Assembly: GCA_035461525.1 (NCBI GenBank)
Contig: DATHVD010000048.1
Location: 71,392-135,391 of the forward strand
Reading direction: 5' to 3'
Length of the DNA: 64,000 nucleotides
DNA from: JAIBJN01 sp035461525
GTDB lineage: Bacteria > Actinomycetota > Thermoleophilia > Gaiellales > Gaiellaceae
In this document: piece after piece, positions 32,003-40,473 of the stretch
Numbering within the stretch: the first letter of the stretch is position 1
How the letters are laid out: each line of letters begins with the position of its first letter
Made by a program: the position numbers and the translations under genes
Notes under the pieces: model-generated
Databases searched by the model: none
The model's input: the letters and a program-made list of their open reading frames with translations, nothing else
Told to the model about the DNA's origin: nothing

Positions 32003-33430
32003 ATGCCACCGCCCTGGCCGACCACTCCGCCGACGGCGACCGAGCGCGCGTCCTACGCGGACGCCGCTCCACGCCCGTACTGGCTCGACGCGCTCCCGGC
32101 GCGCGAGCCGCGGCCCCCGCTCTCCGGCTCGGTCGAGGCCGATCTCTGCGTCGTCGGCGGCGGCTTCACGGGGCTCTGGGCCGCCCTGCACGCGAAGGCC
32201 GACGACCCTTCGCGCGAGGTCGTCGTCCTCGAGTCCGACACGGTCGGCCACGGCGCGAGCGGGCGCAACGGCGGCTTCGCCATCGCCTCGCTCACACACG
32301 GGATCGAGAACGGCCTCGCCCGCTTCGCCGACGAGATGGAGACGCTCGAGCGGCTCGCGCACGAGAACTTCGCCGGCCTGCGAGCCGACCTCCACCGGCT
32401 CGGGATCGACTGCGACTTCGAGCTCACGGGCGACCTCGCCGTCGCGCTCGAACCGCACGAGGTCGAGTGGCTCGTCGAGGGGGCGGCGCTCCTCGAGCGC
32501 TTCGGCCACGGGCACGAGCTCCTCGAGCGCGAGGCGATGCGCGCCGAGGTCGCCTCGCCGACGTACCTCGGCGGGCTCTGGGACAAGACCGACGCGGCGG
32601 TCCTCGATCCCGGCAAGCTCGCCGCCGGGCTCTCCGAGGCCGCCGAGCGCGCCGGGGTCGTCATCCACGAGGGCACGCGGGCGCAGGGCCTCCGCGAGGT
32701 GGGCGCCTCTGTCGCCGTGCGGACGCCGGAGGGAAGCGTCCGCGCGCGACGCGTGCTCCTAGCCACGAGCGCCTACCCTCCGCTCCTGCCCGTGATCCGC
32801 CGCTACGTCGCACCCGTCTACGACTACGCGCTCATCACGGAGCCGCTCGACCCTCCCCGGCGCGAGTCGATCGGCTGGCGCCGGCGGCAGGGGCTCGGCG
32901 ACAGCGCGAACCGGTTCCACTACTACCGCCTCACCCGCGACGAGCGCATCCTCTGGGGCGGCTACGACGCCGTCTACCGCTACGGGGGGCCCGTCGGGCC
33001 CCGGCTCGACGACCACGAACCGACGTTCGCCCGGCTCGCCCAGCACTTCTTCGCTACCTTCCCGCAGCTCGAGGGCACACGCTTCACGCACCGCTGGGGC
33101 GGTGCGATCGACACGTGCAGCCGCTTCTCCGTCTTCTTCGGAACCGCCCGCCGCGGCCGGGTCGCCTACGCCGCCGGCTACACCGGGCTCGGCGTCGCCG
33201 CCGCCCGCTTCGGCGCCCGCGTAGCGCTCGACCTGCTCGACGGAAGGGAGACCGAAACGACGCGGCTGCGCTACGTGCGCTCGAAGCCGGTGCCGTTCCC
33301 GCCGGAGCCGCTCCGCTCCGGCGTCATCCAGCTGACCCGAAACCGCCTCGCCGCCGCCGACCGGGCGGCGGGCCGCCGCGGTCTCTGGCTCCGCACGCTC
33401 GACCGCCTCGGCCTGGGGTTCGACAGCTGA
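32003..33430 (+). CDS. FAD-dependent oxidoreductase (DAO family, PuuB-like)
   Basis: 475 aa. The dinucleotide-binding VVGGGFTGLWAALHAK lies near residue 53 and the following ASGRNGGFAIASLTHG resembles gamma-glutamylputrescine oxidase and related amine oxidases. The C-terminal FAD-contacting block is GYTGLGVAAARFGARVALDL. It likely oxidises a secondary amine or amino acid with oxygen, giving an imine and hydrogen peroxide. The ATG at 32003 follows a leaderless -10 and puts the Rossmann fold at the usual distance. A degraded cupin gene overlaps the stop. Confidence 0.88.
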   Translation: MPPPWPTTPPTATERASYADAAPRPYWLDALPAREPRPPLSGSVEADLCVVGGGFTGLWAALHAKADDPSREVVVLESDTVGHGASGRNGGFAIASLTHGIENGLARFADEMETLERLAHENFAGLRADLHRLGIDCDFELTGDLAVALEPHEVEWLVEGAALLERFGHGHELLEREAMRAEVASPTYLGGLWDKTDAAVLDPGKLAAGLSEAAERAGVVIHEGTRAQGLREVGASVAVRTPEGSVRARRVLLATSAYPPLLPVIRRYVAPVYDYALITEPLDPPRRESIGWRRRQGLGDSANRFHYYRLTRDERILWGGYDAVYRYGGPVGPRLDDHEPTFARLAQHFFATFPQLEGTRFTHRWGGAIDTCSRFSVFFGTARRGRVAYAAGYTGLGVAAARFGARVALDLLDGRETETTRLRYVRSKPVPFPPEPLRSGVIQLTRNRLAAADRAAGRRGLWLRTLDRLGLGFDS

Positions 33431-33432
33431 TG

Positions 33433-33777
33433 CCGCGAGCGCCCGAGCCCCGTTCGCCGTCGACGTCCTCGCGCTCGAGCTCGAGCGCGGCGAGCTCGCG
33501 CCGGAGCAGATCGTCGAGGGCGCGCCGGAGGTCTTCGAGCTCGTCCTCGCCGTCTCGGCGGACCGGCGGGTGGAGCGCGGCGTCTGGAGACCACCGAGGG
33601 CGTCGTCACGGACGTCGAGGCGGACGAGCTCTTCGTCGTCGTCGCGGGCCGCGCGGCGGTCGAGGTCGCGGCCGGCCCCACGTTCGACCGCGAGCCCGGG
33701 CGCGTCGGGATCCTCCGCGGCGGCGACCGCACCGTCTGGCGCGTGCACGAGCGCCTGCGCAAGGTCCACGGGACCAC
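33433..33777 (+). pseudogene. Cupin-domain protein (DUF861-like), frameshifted
   Basis: A start ATG overlapping the oxidoreductase stop (TGATG) opens MPRAPEP, then the frame is lost. The cupin N-terminus FAVDVLALELERGELAPEQI continues in another frame, breaks again near 33583 where one missing G would restore GVWETTEGVV. The fold then ends with ELFVVVAGRAAVEVAAGPTF and GGDRTVWRVHERLRKVH. At least two single-base shifts separate the parts. Such cupins often follow amine oxidases. It may be a recent pseudogene; one true base error would not fix both. Confidence 0.6.
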
Positions 33778-33808
33778 AGCTCAGCTGGGCTGCGCCGCTG
33801 CGGGGTCC

Positions 33809-33834
33809 GTAGTTCGTCCCGCGCGGATCAGCGG
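33809..33834 (+). promoter_or_regulatory. GTAGTT-N12-ATCAGCGG motif upstream of L,D-transpeptidase
   Basis: GTAGTT (33809-33814), 12 bases, ATCAGCGG (33827-33834), 54 bases before the ATG. The 8-base second half is identical to that upstream of dodecin. Confidence 0.5.
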
Positions 33835-33888
33835 GCGCCCGGACGCCACGGCGACCGCGGGGGATCATCCTCGGGGCCAGGAGGAGCC

Positions 33889-35037
33889 ATGCGCAGACAT
33901 CCGAGGCTCGCGGCGGTCACGGCGCTCGCCGGCGGTGCGCTCCTCCTGGCTGCGCCCGCCTTCGCGGCCGCGGCGGGCGTCACGCTCGCCGTCAGCCCCC
34001 AGGTCGCCCCCTACGGGAGCACCGTCGCCCTCACGGGCGCCGTCGATCCGGCCACCGCAACGCCGGTCGAGGTCTACCGCCGGAACGGCGCCGCCTGGAC
34101 GCTCTTCGCGGCGGGAAGCTCCAAGCCCGACGGCACCTTCGCGCTGGCGGCGGTAGCCCGGGCGCCCGGCGAGCTCGTCGCCCGCACCGCCGAGGCCGAG
34201 TCGGCGTCCGCGCTCCTGCGCATCCGGCCGCGGCTGGCCGCGGCGTGGGAGGGCCTTCCCGTCCTCGGCGCGCCGCTCTCAGTGCGCGGCAAGCTGACCC
34301 CGCGCGTCGCGGGAGAGCTGCGCCTCACCGTCCGGGGGCGGACGCGCACGGTCATGGTGGGGGAGAGGGGCAGGTTCTCGGCGCGTGTTTCGACGGCCCG
34401 CGCGGGCCTGCTCGAGGCGACGCTCTCCGTCGCGCCGGCGCCGGGCTACGCCAAGGCGCGGAAGACGCTCCGGACGACCGTGCTGACCCCTGCGCTCCGG
34501 ATCGGCTCGAAGGGGAAGGCCGTCCGGGTCCTCGAGCGGCGGCTGCGCGAGCTTCGCTACGCGCTCCTCGGCGTGGACACGACGTTCACGTCCACGACCC
34601 GGGACGCGCTGTACGCGTTCCAGAAGGTGCACCGGCTGCCCCTCGACGGGGTGACGGGACTGCGGGTCTGGAAGACGCTCCGCACGGCCCGGGTCCCGCG
34701 GGCCGCGTTCCCCCGCGGCAGCCACGTCGAGGTCGACAAGACGCGCCAGGTCCTGTTCGAAGTGAGGAAGGGCGAGGTCCGCCGGGTCGTGCACGTCTCG
34801 ACCGGGGCGACCGGCAACACGCCCGTCGGCCGCTGGCATGTCTACCTGAAGACGCCCGGGCTGCTTCCGAGCGGCATGTACTACTCGCTCTTCTTCCTGC
34901 GCGGCTTCGCCATCCACGGCTATGCCTCCGTGCCCGTGTACCCGGCGAGCCACGGGTGCGTTCGCGTCCCGATGTGGTTCGCGCCGCGCATCTACGCCCG
35001 CTGGCCGGTCGGCGCCACGATTCGCGTCTTACGCTGA
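33889..35037 (+). CDS. Secreted L,D-transpeptidase (YkuD) with peptidoglycan-binding domain
   Basis: 382 aa. A signal peptide (about 1-27, ending APAFAAA) is followed by Ig-like beta repeats (about 30-195) and a PG_binding_1 module (about 200-260, DGVTGLRVWKTL). The YkuD domain follows (about 275-382), with the catalytic block HGYASVPVYPASHGCVR and Cys357. It forms 3-3 crosslinks or attaches proteins in peptidoglycan outside the membrane. The ATG at 33889 follows CAGGAGGAG. Its promoter motif links it to the stress set, consistent with wall remodelling under stress. Confidence 0.92.
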   Translation: MRRHPRLAAVTALAGGALLLAAPAFAAAAGVTLAVSPQVAPYGSTVALTGAVDPATATPVEVYRRNGAAWTLFAAGSSKPDGTFALAAVARAPGELVARTAEAESASALLRIRPRLAAAWEGLPVLGAPLSVRGKLTPRVAGELRLTVRGRTRTVMVGERGRFSARVSTARAGLLEATLSVAPAPGYAKARKTLRTTVLTPALRIGSKGKAVRVLERRLRELRYALLGVDTTFTSTTRDALYAFQKVHRLPLDGVTGLRVWKTLRTARVPRAAFPRGSHVEVDKTRQVLFEVRKGEVRRVVHVSTGATGNTPVGRWHVYLKTPGLLPSGMYYSLFFLRGFAIHGYASVPVYPASHGCVRVPMWFAPRIYARWPVGATIRVLR

Positions 35038-35047
35038 CGGCCCGTCC

Positions 35048-35069
35048 GTAGTAGCCCGCAGGCGGGATC
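35048..35069 (+). promoter_or_regulatory. Weaker GTAGTA-N13-ATC motif upstream of ABC exporter
   Basis: GTAGTA (35048-35053), 13 bases, ATC (35067-35069). It keeps the spacing but lacks the GCGG tail, about 75 bases before the ATG at 35145. It is the least certain of the five copies. Confidence 0.3.
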
Positions 35070-35144
35070 GTTCTCGTCACCGATGTGTCCACGTCCGGGG
35101 CGAGGGAGGCTGCCGGGGTGACAGCGACAGGGAGGAGGCCGGCC

Positions 35145-35867
35145 ATGGCGGAGCCGATCATCGAGGCCCGGGCGGTCGTGAAGACCTACGACAGCGGCAA
35201 GATCCAGGTCGAGGCGCTCAAGGGCGTTGACCTCGTCGTCGGCCACGGCGAGATGGTCGCGATCATGGGGCCGAGCGGGTGCGGGAAGACCACGCTCCTG
35301 AACTGCCTCTCCGGCCTCGACTCGATCGACGGCGGCGAGGTCGTGATCGAAGGCACGCCGCTCCAGGAGATGTCCGACCGCGACCGCACCGATTACCGGG
35401 CGCGGCGGATGGGCTTCGTCTTCCAGTTCTACAACCTCATGCCGGTCCTGACGGCGGCCGAGAACGTCGAGCTGCCGCTCCTGATCTCACGGGTCTCGCC
35501 CCGGGAGGCACGCGAGCGCGCGCTCGAGGCGCTCGAGCTCGTCGGCATCCGTGACCGGGCCGGCCACGTACCGGACTCGCTCTCGGGCGGCGAGCGACAG
35601 CGCGTCACGATCGCGCGCTCGCTCGTCAACGACCCCGCCATCGTCTGGGCCGACGAGCCCACGGGAGACCTCGACAGCGAGAACGCCTCCGAGATCGTCG
35701 ACCTCATGCGCCGGCTCAATGCCGAGCGGGGGCTCACGTTCCTCGTCGTCACCCACGACGTCTCGGTCGGGCGGCGGACGGACCGGATCGTCCGGATGCT
35801 CGACGGCGAGATCGTCGAGGAGCAGAGATTGGAGGCACCGCATGCACTCGCGGGTCACGTTGGTTGA
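35145..35867 (+). CDS. ABC transporter ATP-binding protein (MacB/LolD type)
   Basis: 240 aa. Walker A GPSGCGKTT, the Q-loop block MGFVFQFYNLMPVLTAAENV (typical of the MacB/LolD class), signature LSGGERQR, Walker B IVWADEPTGDLD and His-switch VVTHDVS are intact. It pairs with the large FtsX-type permease two genes on. The class exports lipoproteins, peptides or drugs, or acts in mechanotransmission. The ATG at 35145 follows GGAGGAGG and is preferred over a 20-codon longer start. Confidence 0.92.
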   Translation: MAEPIIEARAVVKTYDSGKIQVEALKGVDLVVGHGEMVAIMGPSGCGKTTLLNCLSGLDSIDGGEVVIEGTPLQEMSDRDRTDYRARRMGFVFQFYNLMPVLTAAENVELPLLISRVSPREARERALEALELVGIRDRAGHVPDSLSGGERQRVTIARSLVNDPAIVWADEPTGDLDSENASEIVDLMRRLNAERGLTFLVVTHDVSVGRRTDRIVRMLDGEIVEEQRLEAPHALAGHVG

Positions 35868-36159
35868 GATCGACACCCTGCGGGCCGACGTCGCTTCGGC
35901 AGTCGCGCTCTTCGAGCGGGAGGTGATGCCCGCCCTGCGGGAGAAGAAGGGCTTCGAGGGCGCGCTCGTCCTGGCGACGCCCGAGGGCAAGGGGATGATC
36001 GTCTCCTTCTGGGAGACGGAGGAAGCAGCCGAGGCGGCCGCCGACTTCGCGACCGCCCAGCTGGAGCGCTACGTGATGCTCTTCGCGGCCCCGCCGGGGC
36101 GTGAGTCCTACGAGGTCGCGTACCTCGAGCTCCCGGGAGTGGGAGCGGGCAGGCCGTGA
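35842..36159 (+). CDS. Antibiotic-biosynthesis-monooxygenase-like (ABM) small protein
   Basis: 105 aa with a ferredoxin-like pattern: TLVEIDTLRADVASAVALFE, VMPALREKKGFEGALVL, then MIVSFWETEEAAEAA. The ABM fold occurs in small oxygenases, haem-handling proteins and unknown partners; no catalytic residue is clear. It lies inside an ABC operon, overlapping both neighbours (25 bases with the ATPase, GTGA with the permease), so it is probably made in step with them. The role in transport is unknown. Confidence 0.75.
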   Translation: MHSRVTLVEIDTLRADVASAVALFEREVMPALREKKGFEGALVLATPEGKGMIVSFWETEEAAEAAADFATAQLERYVMLFAAPPGRESYEVAYLELPGVGAGRP

Positions 36160-39158
36160 CCGAGCTCTTCGGCATCCCGATCGGCACGCTCCTCGTCGTC
36201 CTTCTCGCCGGGCTCGTCGCCGCCGCCCTCGTCATCGGGCTGCTCGCGCTCCGGAACCCCGTGCTCGTTCGGCTCGGCGTCCGCAACGTCGGGCGGCGCA
36301 AGGGCCGCTCGTCTCTCATCGTCCTCGGGCTCATGCTCGGCACCGCGATCTTCGCGGCCGCGCTGACGACGGGCGACACGATGAGCAACACGATCCGCTC
36401 CACCGCCGTCTCGGCCTTGGGTGAGACCGACGAGCTCGTCTCCGCGAAGGGCTCCGAGTTGGACGTCGGCACGGGCCTCGGCGCCGCGACGGGCGTCGAG
36501 TACTTCGACGAGGCGGTCGTCGAGGAGATCGACGCCGCCCTGGCGGGCTCCGACCTCGTCGACGGCGTCACGCCGGCGATCGTCGAGCAGCTCGCCGTGC
36601 AGGCGCCAGTGCAGCGCCGCACCGAGCCTCGCGTCAGCCTCTTCGCCGCCGACCCCGAGCGCATGGACGGCTTCGGGACGATCGAAGGCAGCGAGGGAGA
36701 GGTCTTTCTCGCCGAGCTCGGGACCGGCGAGGTCTTCGTCAACGAGAAGGCCGCCGAGGAGCTCGCCGTCGCGCCGGGGGACAGGGTCCTGCTCTACGCC
36801 GGCGGGCCGCCCTGGCGATCGATCGTCCGCGACGTCGTCAGCTACAAGGGCGCGGGCACGTCCGGTGCCGCCCTCCTCATGCCGCTCGCCGAGGCGCAGG
36901 CCTTCTTCGGGCGCCCGGACCAGGTGCGCCACGTGCTCGTCTCGAACCGCGGGGACGCGACCGGCGGAGCGGCACTGTCCGACGAGGTCGTCGAGCGGCT
37001 GACGCCAGTCGTGGCGCCTCACGGCCTCGACATCGACCCGTCCAAGCAGGACGCGGTCGAGGCCGCGGACGAGGCCGGCAACGCCTTCATGGCGTTCTTC
37101 ACGACCTTCGGCTCGTTCTCGATCGCGGCCGGGATCCTGCTCATCTTCCTCGTCTTCGTCATGCTCGCCGCCGAGCGGCGCGGGGAGCTGGGCATTGCCC
37201 GCGCGATCGGGACGCGGCGCGGCCATCTCGTGCAGGCGTTCACCTTCGAGGGCGCCGCCTACGACGTCGCCGCCGCGCTCGTCGGCGCGCTCCTCGGCGC
37301 CGTGCTCGCGTTCCTCATGGTCGTCGGCATGGCGCAGGCGTTCGAGTCCGTCGGCGGCGGCGACCTCGAGATCCAGTTCGCGGTCTCCCCCCGGAGCCTC
37401 GCAATCGCCTACGCGCTCGGCGTCCTCCTGACGCTCGCCGTCGTCGCCTTCTCGGCCTGGCGCGTGAGCGTGATGACGATCTCGTCCGCGATCCGGAACC
37501 TCCCGGAGCCGGCGACGTCGCGCCAGCGCCGGCGCGTGCTTCTGGCCCTCGTGGGCGTGGCGATCGGCGTCCTCTTCGTCGTCTCCGGGACGGCCGGCGA
37601 CAGCGCCACCCCGGTGATGATCGGCGTCTCGCTCGTCCTCGCCAGCCTCGTCCCGATCCTGCGCGCGGCCGGTGTGCCCGAGCGGGCGGCGTTCACGGCC
37701 TGCGGGCTCGCGATCGCAGTCCTGCTCCTCCTCCCGTGGAGCGTGTGGGAGACCGTCTTCGGCCCGCTCGCCATGGACTTCTCGACCTGGATCGCCGCCG
37801 GCCTCATGATCGTCGTCGGCGCCGTCTGGGTCCTGGTCTTCAACGCCGACCTGATCCTCGAGGGTGCGATGCTCGTGCTCGGGCGCATCCGCAGGCTCGC
37901 CCCGGTCCTCAAGGTGGCGATCGCGTATCCGCTGGCGAACCGCTTCCGGACGGGGACGACGCTCGCGATGTTCACGCTCGTCGTCTTCACGCTCGTCACG
38001 GGCGTCGCGTCCAACAGCTCCTTCGTCCAGGCCTTCTCGGAGACCGACACGTTCGGAGGCGGCTTCGACGTGCGGGCCAGCTCCGGCGCGGCGACGCCGA
38101 TCCGCGACGTCGGCGCGGTGCTCGAGCGCACGCCGGACGTCCGGCTGGCCGACTACGAGGTGGCGGCGGGCCAGTCGTTCCTGCCCGCCGACATGGCCCA
38201 GGAGGGCACGGGCCGCCCGCTCGAGGGCTACGTCGTCCGCGGCCTCGATGCCGCGTTCCTCCGGCACACGACCTTCGAGCTCGGGTCGATGGCGGAGGGC
38301 TACGAGTCCGCCGACGACGTCTGGCGCGCGCTTTCCACGCGGCCGGGCCTGGCCGTCGTGGACAGCTTCGTCGTCCCGCGCCGCGACAGCTTCGGCTTCG
38401 GCGTGCCGCCGACCGACTTCCGGCTGAGCGGGTTCTTCTACGAGGAGGGCGCGTTCGCGCCCACCCCCGTCACCGTGCGGGACCCCCAGTCCGGCCGGGA
38501 GGTGACGCTCACCGTCATCGGCATCCTCGCGGACACGGCTCCCCTGGAGATGGCCGGTATCTCGACGTCCCAGGCGACGCTGAGCAGGGCCTTCCCGGGC
38601 CGGGCGAACCCGACCGTCTACTACTTCGACGTCGCGGAGGGCGTCGACCCGCGCGCGGCCGCGGCCGAGCTCGAGTCGACGTTCCTGGCCTACGGGATGG
38701 AGGCGGAGTCGATCGAGCAGGTGGTCGAGGAGGCGACCGCGGCCAGCGTCACGTTCAACCGGCTCGTGCAGGGGTTCCTCGGGCTCGGGCTGATCGTCGG
38801 CGTCGCCGCGCTCGGCGTGATCAGCGCCCGCTCGGTCGTCGAGCGCCGGCAGCAGATCGGCGTCCTGCGCGCCCTCGGCTTCCGACGGCGCATGGTGCAG
38901 GGCGCCTTCCTGGTCGAGTCCTCGTTCGTCGCCCTGACCTCGATCGCAGTCGGCACGGGGCTCGGGCTCCTCCTCGCCTGGAACATCGTCCGCGACCAGC
39001 AGCAGCAGCCGAGCTGGGCCAACCTCGAGCTCGTGGTCCCCTGGGTGAACCTCGCGGTCATCTTCGTGGTCGTCTACGCCGTGGCCATCCTGGCAACTCT
39101 CGCCCCGGCCCGCCGCGCGTCCCGGATCCGCCCGGCCGAGGCCCTGCGTTACGAGTAG
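36156..39158 (+). CDS. Large ABC transporter permease with two FtsX-type modules
   Basis: 1000 aa. An N-terminal membrane helix (about 6-28) and extracytoplasmic MacB-like core (about 60-300) lead to FtsX segments with LAAERRGELGIARAIGTRRG. A central group of helices (about 390-600) follows, then a second extracytoplasmic core and a second FtsX unit with ERRQQIGVLRALGFRRRMVQ, ending ARRASRIRPAEALRYE. The two halves make it a fused dimer, as in many actinobacterial exporters. The GTG at 36156 overlaps the ABM stop. The exported substrate is unknown. Confidence 0.92.
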   Translation: MTELFGIPIGTLLVVLLAGLVAAALVIGLLALRNPVLVRLGVRNVGRRKGRSSLIVLGLMLGTAIFAAALTTGDTMSNTIRSTAVSALGETDELVSAKGSELDVGTGLGAATGVEYFDEAVVEEIDAALAGSDLVDGVTPAIVEQLAVQAPVQRRTEPRVSLFAADPERMDGFGTIEGSEGEVFLAELGTGEVFVNEKAAEELAVAPGDRVLLYAGGPPWRSIVRDVVSYKGAGTSGAALLMPLAEAQAFFGRPDQVRHVLVSNRGDATGGAALSDEVVERLTPVVAPHGLDIDPSKQDAVEAADEAGNAFMAFFTTFGSFSIAAGILLIFLVFVMLAAERRGELGIARAIGTRRGHLVQAFTFEGAAYDVAAALVGALLGAVLAFLMVVGMAQAFESVGGGDLEIQFAVSPRSLAIAYALGVLLTLAVVAFSAWRVSVMTISSAIRNLPEPATSRQRRRVLLALVGVAIGVLFVVSGTAGDSATPVMIGVSLVLASLVPILRAAGVPERAAFTACGLAIAVLLLLPWSVWETVFGPLAMDFSTWIAAGLMIVVGAVWVLVFNADLILEGAMLVLGRIRRLAPVLKVAIAYPLANRFRTGTTLAMFTLVVFTLVTGVASNSSFVQAFSETDTFGGGFDVRASSGAATPIRDVGAVLERTPDVRLADYEVAAGQSFLPADMAQEGTGRPLEGYVVRGLDAAFLRHTTFELGSMAEGYESADDVWRALSTRPGLAVVDSFVVPRRDSFGFGVPPTDFRLSGFFYEEGAFAPTPVTVRDPQSGREVTLTVIGILADTAPLEMAGISTSQATLSRAFPGRANPTVYYFDVAEGVDPRAAAAELESTFLAYGMEAESIEQVVEEATAASVTFNRLVQGFLGLGLIVGVAALGVISARSVVERRQQIGVLRALGFRRRMVQGAFLVESSFVALTSIAVGTGLGLLLAWNIVRDQQQQPSWANLELVVPWVNLAVIFVVVYAVAILATLAPARRASRIRPAEALRYE

Positions 39159-39258
39159 CCGCGCTCAGTCGGCGCGAGCACGTCGTGGGCGCCCGCCGTC
39201 TTGGCACGAGCTCGACTCGCGCACAGGGCCGGGGCCACGTCCACGGCGGCCACGCCCC

Positions 39259-39271
39259 GGGGTCTGACCCC
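39259..39271. repeat. REP-like palindrome GGGGTCTGACCCC (first of a pair)
   Basis: A 13-base palindrome preceded by CACGCC, repeated in reverse complement at 39412-39424 within a longer palindrome. The pair encloses about 135 bases without a gene. Confidence 0.55.
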
Positions 39272-39402
39272 TTCCCCTAGCCGAAAGGGACGAGCTCGGG
39301 GTGCCGTCGATGCCCGCATGCGGCTTGTGGAGCCGTAAGGCGCGACGGCCACGGCCGATAGGGTCTTTCCACAGGTTCTCGGCCGTTTCGGCGGCCGCTG
39401 CG

Positions 39403-39433
39403 GACACGCCCGGGGTCAGACCCCGGGCGTGTC
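39403..39433. terminator. Perfect 31-base palindrome between convergent genes
   Basis: GACACGCCCGGGGTC and its exact complement flank a single A, a 15-bp stem with one central base. It lies between the ABC permease and the convergent ferritin-like gene. It could end both transcripts or be a REP sequence; its core GGGGTCAGACCCC pairs with the copy at 39259. Confidence 0.6.
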
Positions 39434-39464
39434 GGGTCAGGCAAGTCAGGCCGGGGGCCGGGAG

Positions 39465-39965
39465 TTACGAGGCGGCCTTGGCCGACTCCTTCATCAGCGC
39501 CTTGGCGCGGGACTCGACCTCGCGGAGGGCCTCCTTCTCCTCCTTGAGGTTCTCCTCGAGCAGTCCGACGGCCTCCTTCTCCCCGAGCGAGCGGGCCATG
39601 GCGATGAGGGTCTCGTAGGCCGCGATCTCGTAGTGCTCCGTCCGGGCGGCCGCGCCGGAGTCGACGAGGTCGACGAGGTCGGAGGACGCCTCATCGAGGA
39701 GCTGGTCGTGCTCCTTCTTCAGTCCCTGGAAGCCGATGCACTCCTCGGGCTCGGGCTTCTCGCCGAGCGCGTCGAAGACCTGCTCGACGTTCGTGACGTG
39801 GCCCTTCGTCTGGTCGAGGTGACGCTCGAAGCCCTTGCGGAGCTCGGCGTCCTGCACCTCTCCGACGAGCTTCGGCAGTACCTCGTCGGCGAGCTTCTGC
39901 TCGACGTAGAGGATGTCTCCGAGCTCGTGGAGGAAGAGGTCGCGCGGTGTCGTGAGCGTGCTCAT
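39465..39965 (-). CDS. DUF892 (YciE-like) ferritin-like protein
   Basis: 166 aa, four long helices. Family features are LFLHELGDILYVEQKLADEV at the start, HLDQTKGHVTNVEQVFDALG and HYEIAAYETLIAMARSLG in the third helix, with carboxylates and His able to bind a di-iron centre. DUF892 proteins are stress-induced and structurally like rubrerythrin/ferritin; the biochemical role is not firmly known. The ATG at 39965 follows AGGGAGG. It is followed by the 31-base palindrome. Confidence 0.88.
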   Translation of the reverse strand: MSTLTTPRDLFLHELGDILYVEQKLADEVLPKLVGEVQDAELRKGFERHLDQTKGHVTNVEQVFDALGEKPEPEECIGFQGLKKEHDQLLDEASSDLVDLVDSGAAARTEHYEIAAYETLIAMARSLGEKEAVGLLEENLKEEKEALREVESRAKALMKESAKAAS

Positions 39966-40023
39966 TGGGTCCTCCCTGGATCGACGTGTGGCGCAGGGAG
40001 TTCCCCGGGCGGCCGGGCCGTAA

Positions 40024-40473
40024 TCACACCACCGTGTCCGAAGCGGCCCGGTGCGCGGCGCCGCGGCGGGGCAGAGGGACGGCGAGCCGCGCCACGGCGG
40101 CCACGGCGAGGAGCGCGACGATCACGTCGTTGACGAGGCACCACTGGCAGAAGGCGCCGATGGCGAAGATCTGCACGAGCAGGAGGTAGGCGCTGAAGAC
40201 GAGCGCCGCGAGCGCGAGCGCCGCGCCCGTGAGGCGCGCCGTCTCGCCGGCCGAGAGCGCGGTCGCCAGGAGCGCGAGGTAGCCCGCGACGCCGATGACG
40301 GCGACGGGGATCCCGAGGACGTCCGCGTACGCGGAGCTCTGCACCGTCTCGCACCCGCCCGTTGCGCAGGAGATCGCCTTGTCGGCGAAGCGGGCGTATG
40401 CGAGGTAACCGGCGACGCCGATCCCCGCCAGCGCGAGCACGCCGACGGCGATGCGAAACGGACGCTCCGTCAT
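40024..40473 (-). CDS. Vitamin K epoxide reductase (VKOR) family protein
   Basis: 149 aa with four membrane helices. The loop pair CATGGCETV near residue 36 and the active-site CQWC (about residue 110) are the VKOR cysteines. VKOR reoxidises the DsbA-like partner using quinone. The ATG at 40473 overlaps the DsbA-like stop (ATGA), so the two halves of a disulfide-forming pathway are coupled. This is the usual actinobacterial replacement for DsbB. Confidence 0.92.
   Translation of the reverse strand: MTERPFRIAVGVLALAGIGVAGYLAYARFADKAISCATGGCETVQSSAYADVLGIPVAVIGVAGYLALLATALSAGETARLTGAALALAALVFSAYLLLVQIFAIGAFCQWCLVNDVIVALLAVAAVARLAVPLPRRGAAHRAASDTVV

Noticed and set aside
39272..39402. Possible riboswitch or structured RNA between the two REP-like palindromes
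   Set aside because: Several short pairings exist but they match no RNA class I know; neighbouring genes are convergent, so there is no downstream gene to regulate.
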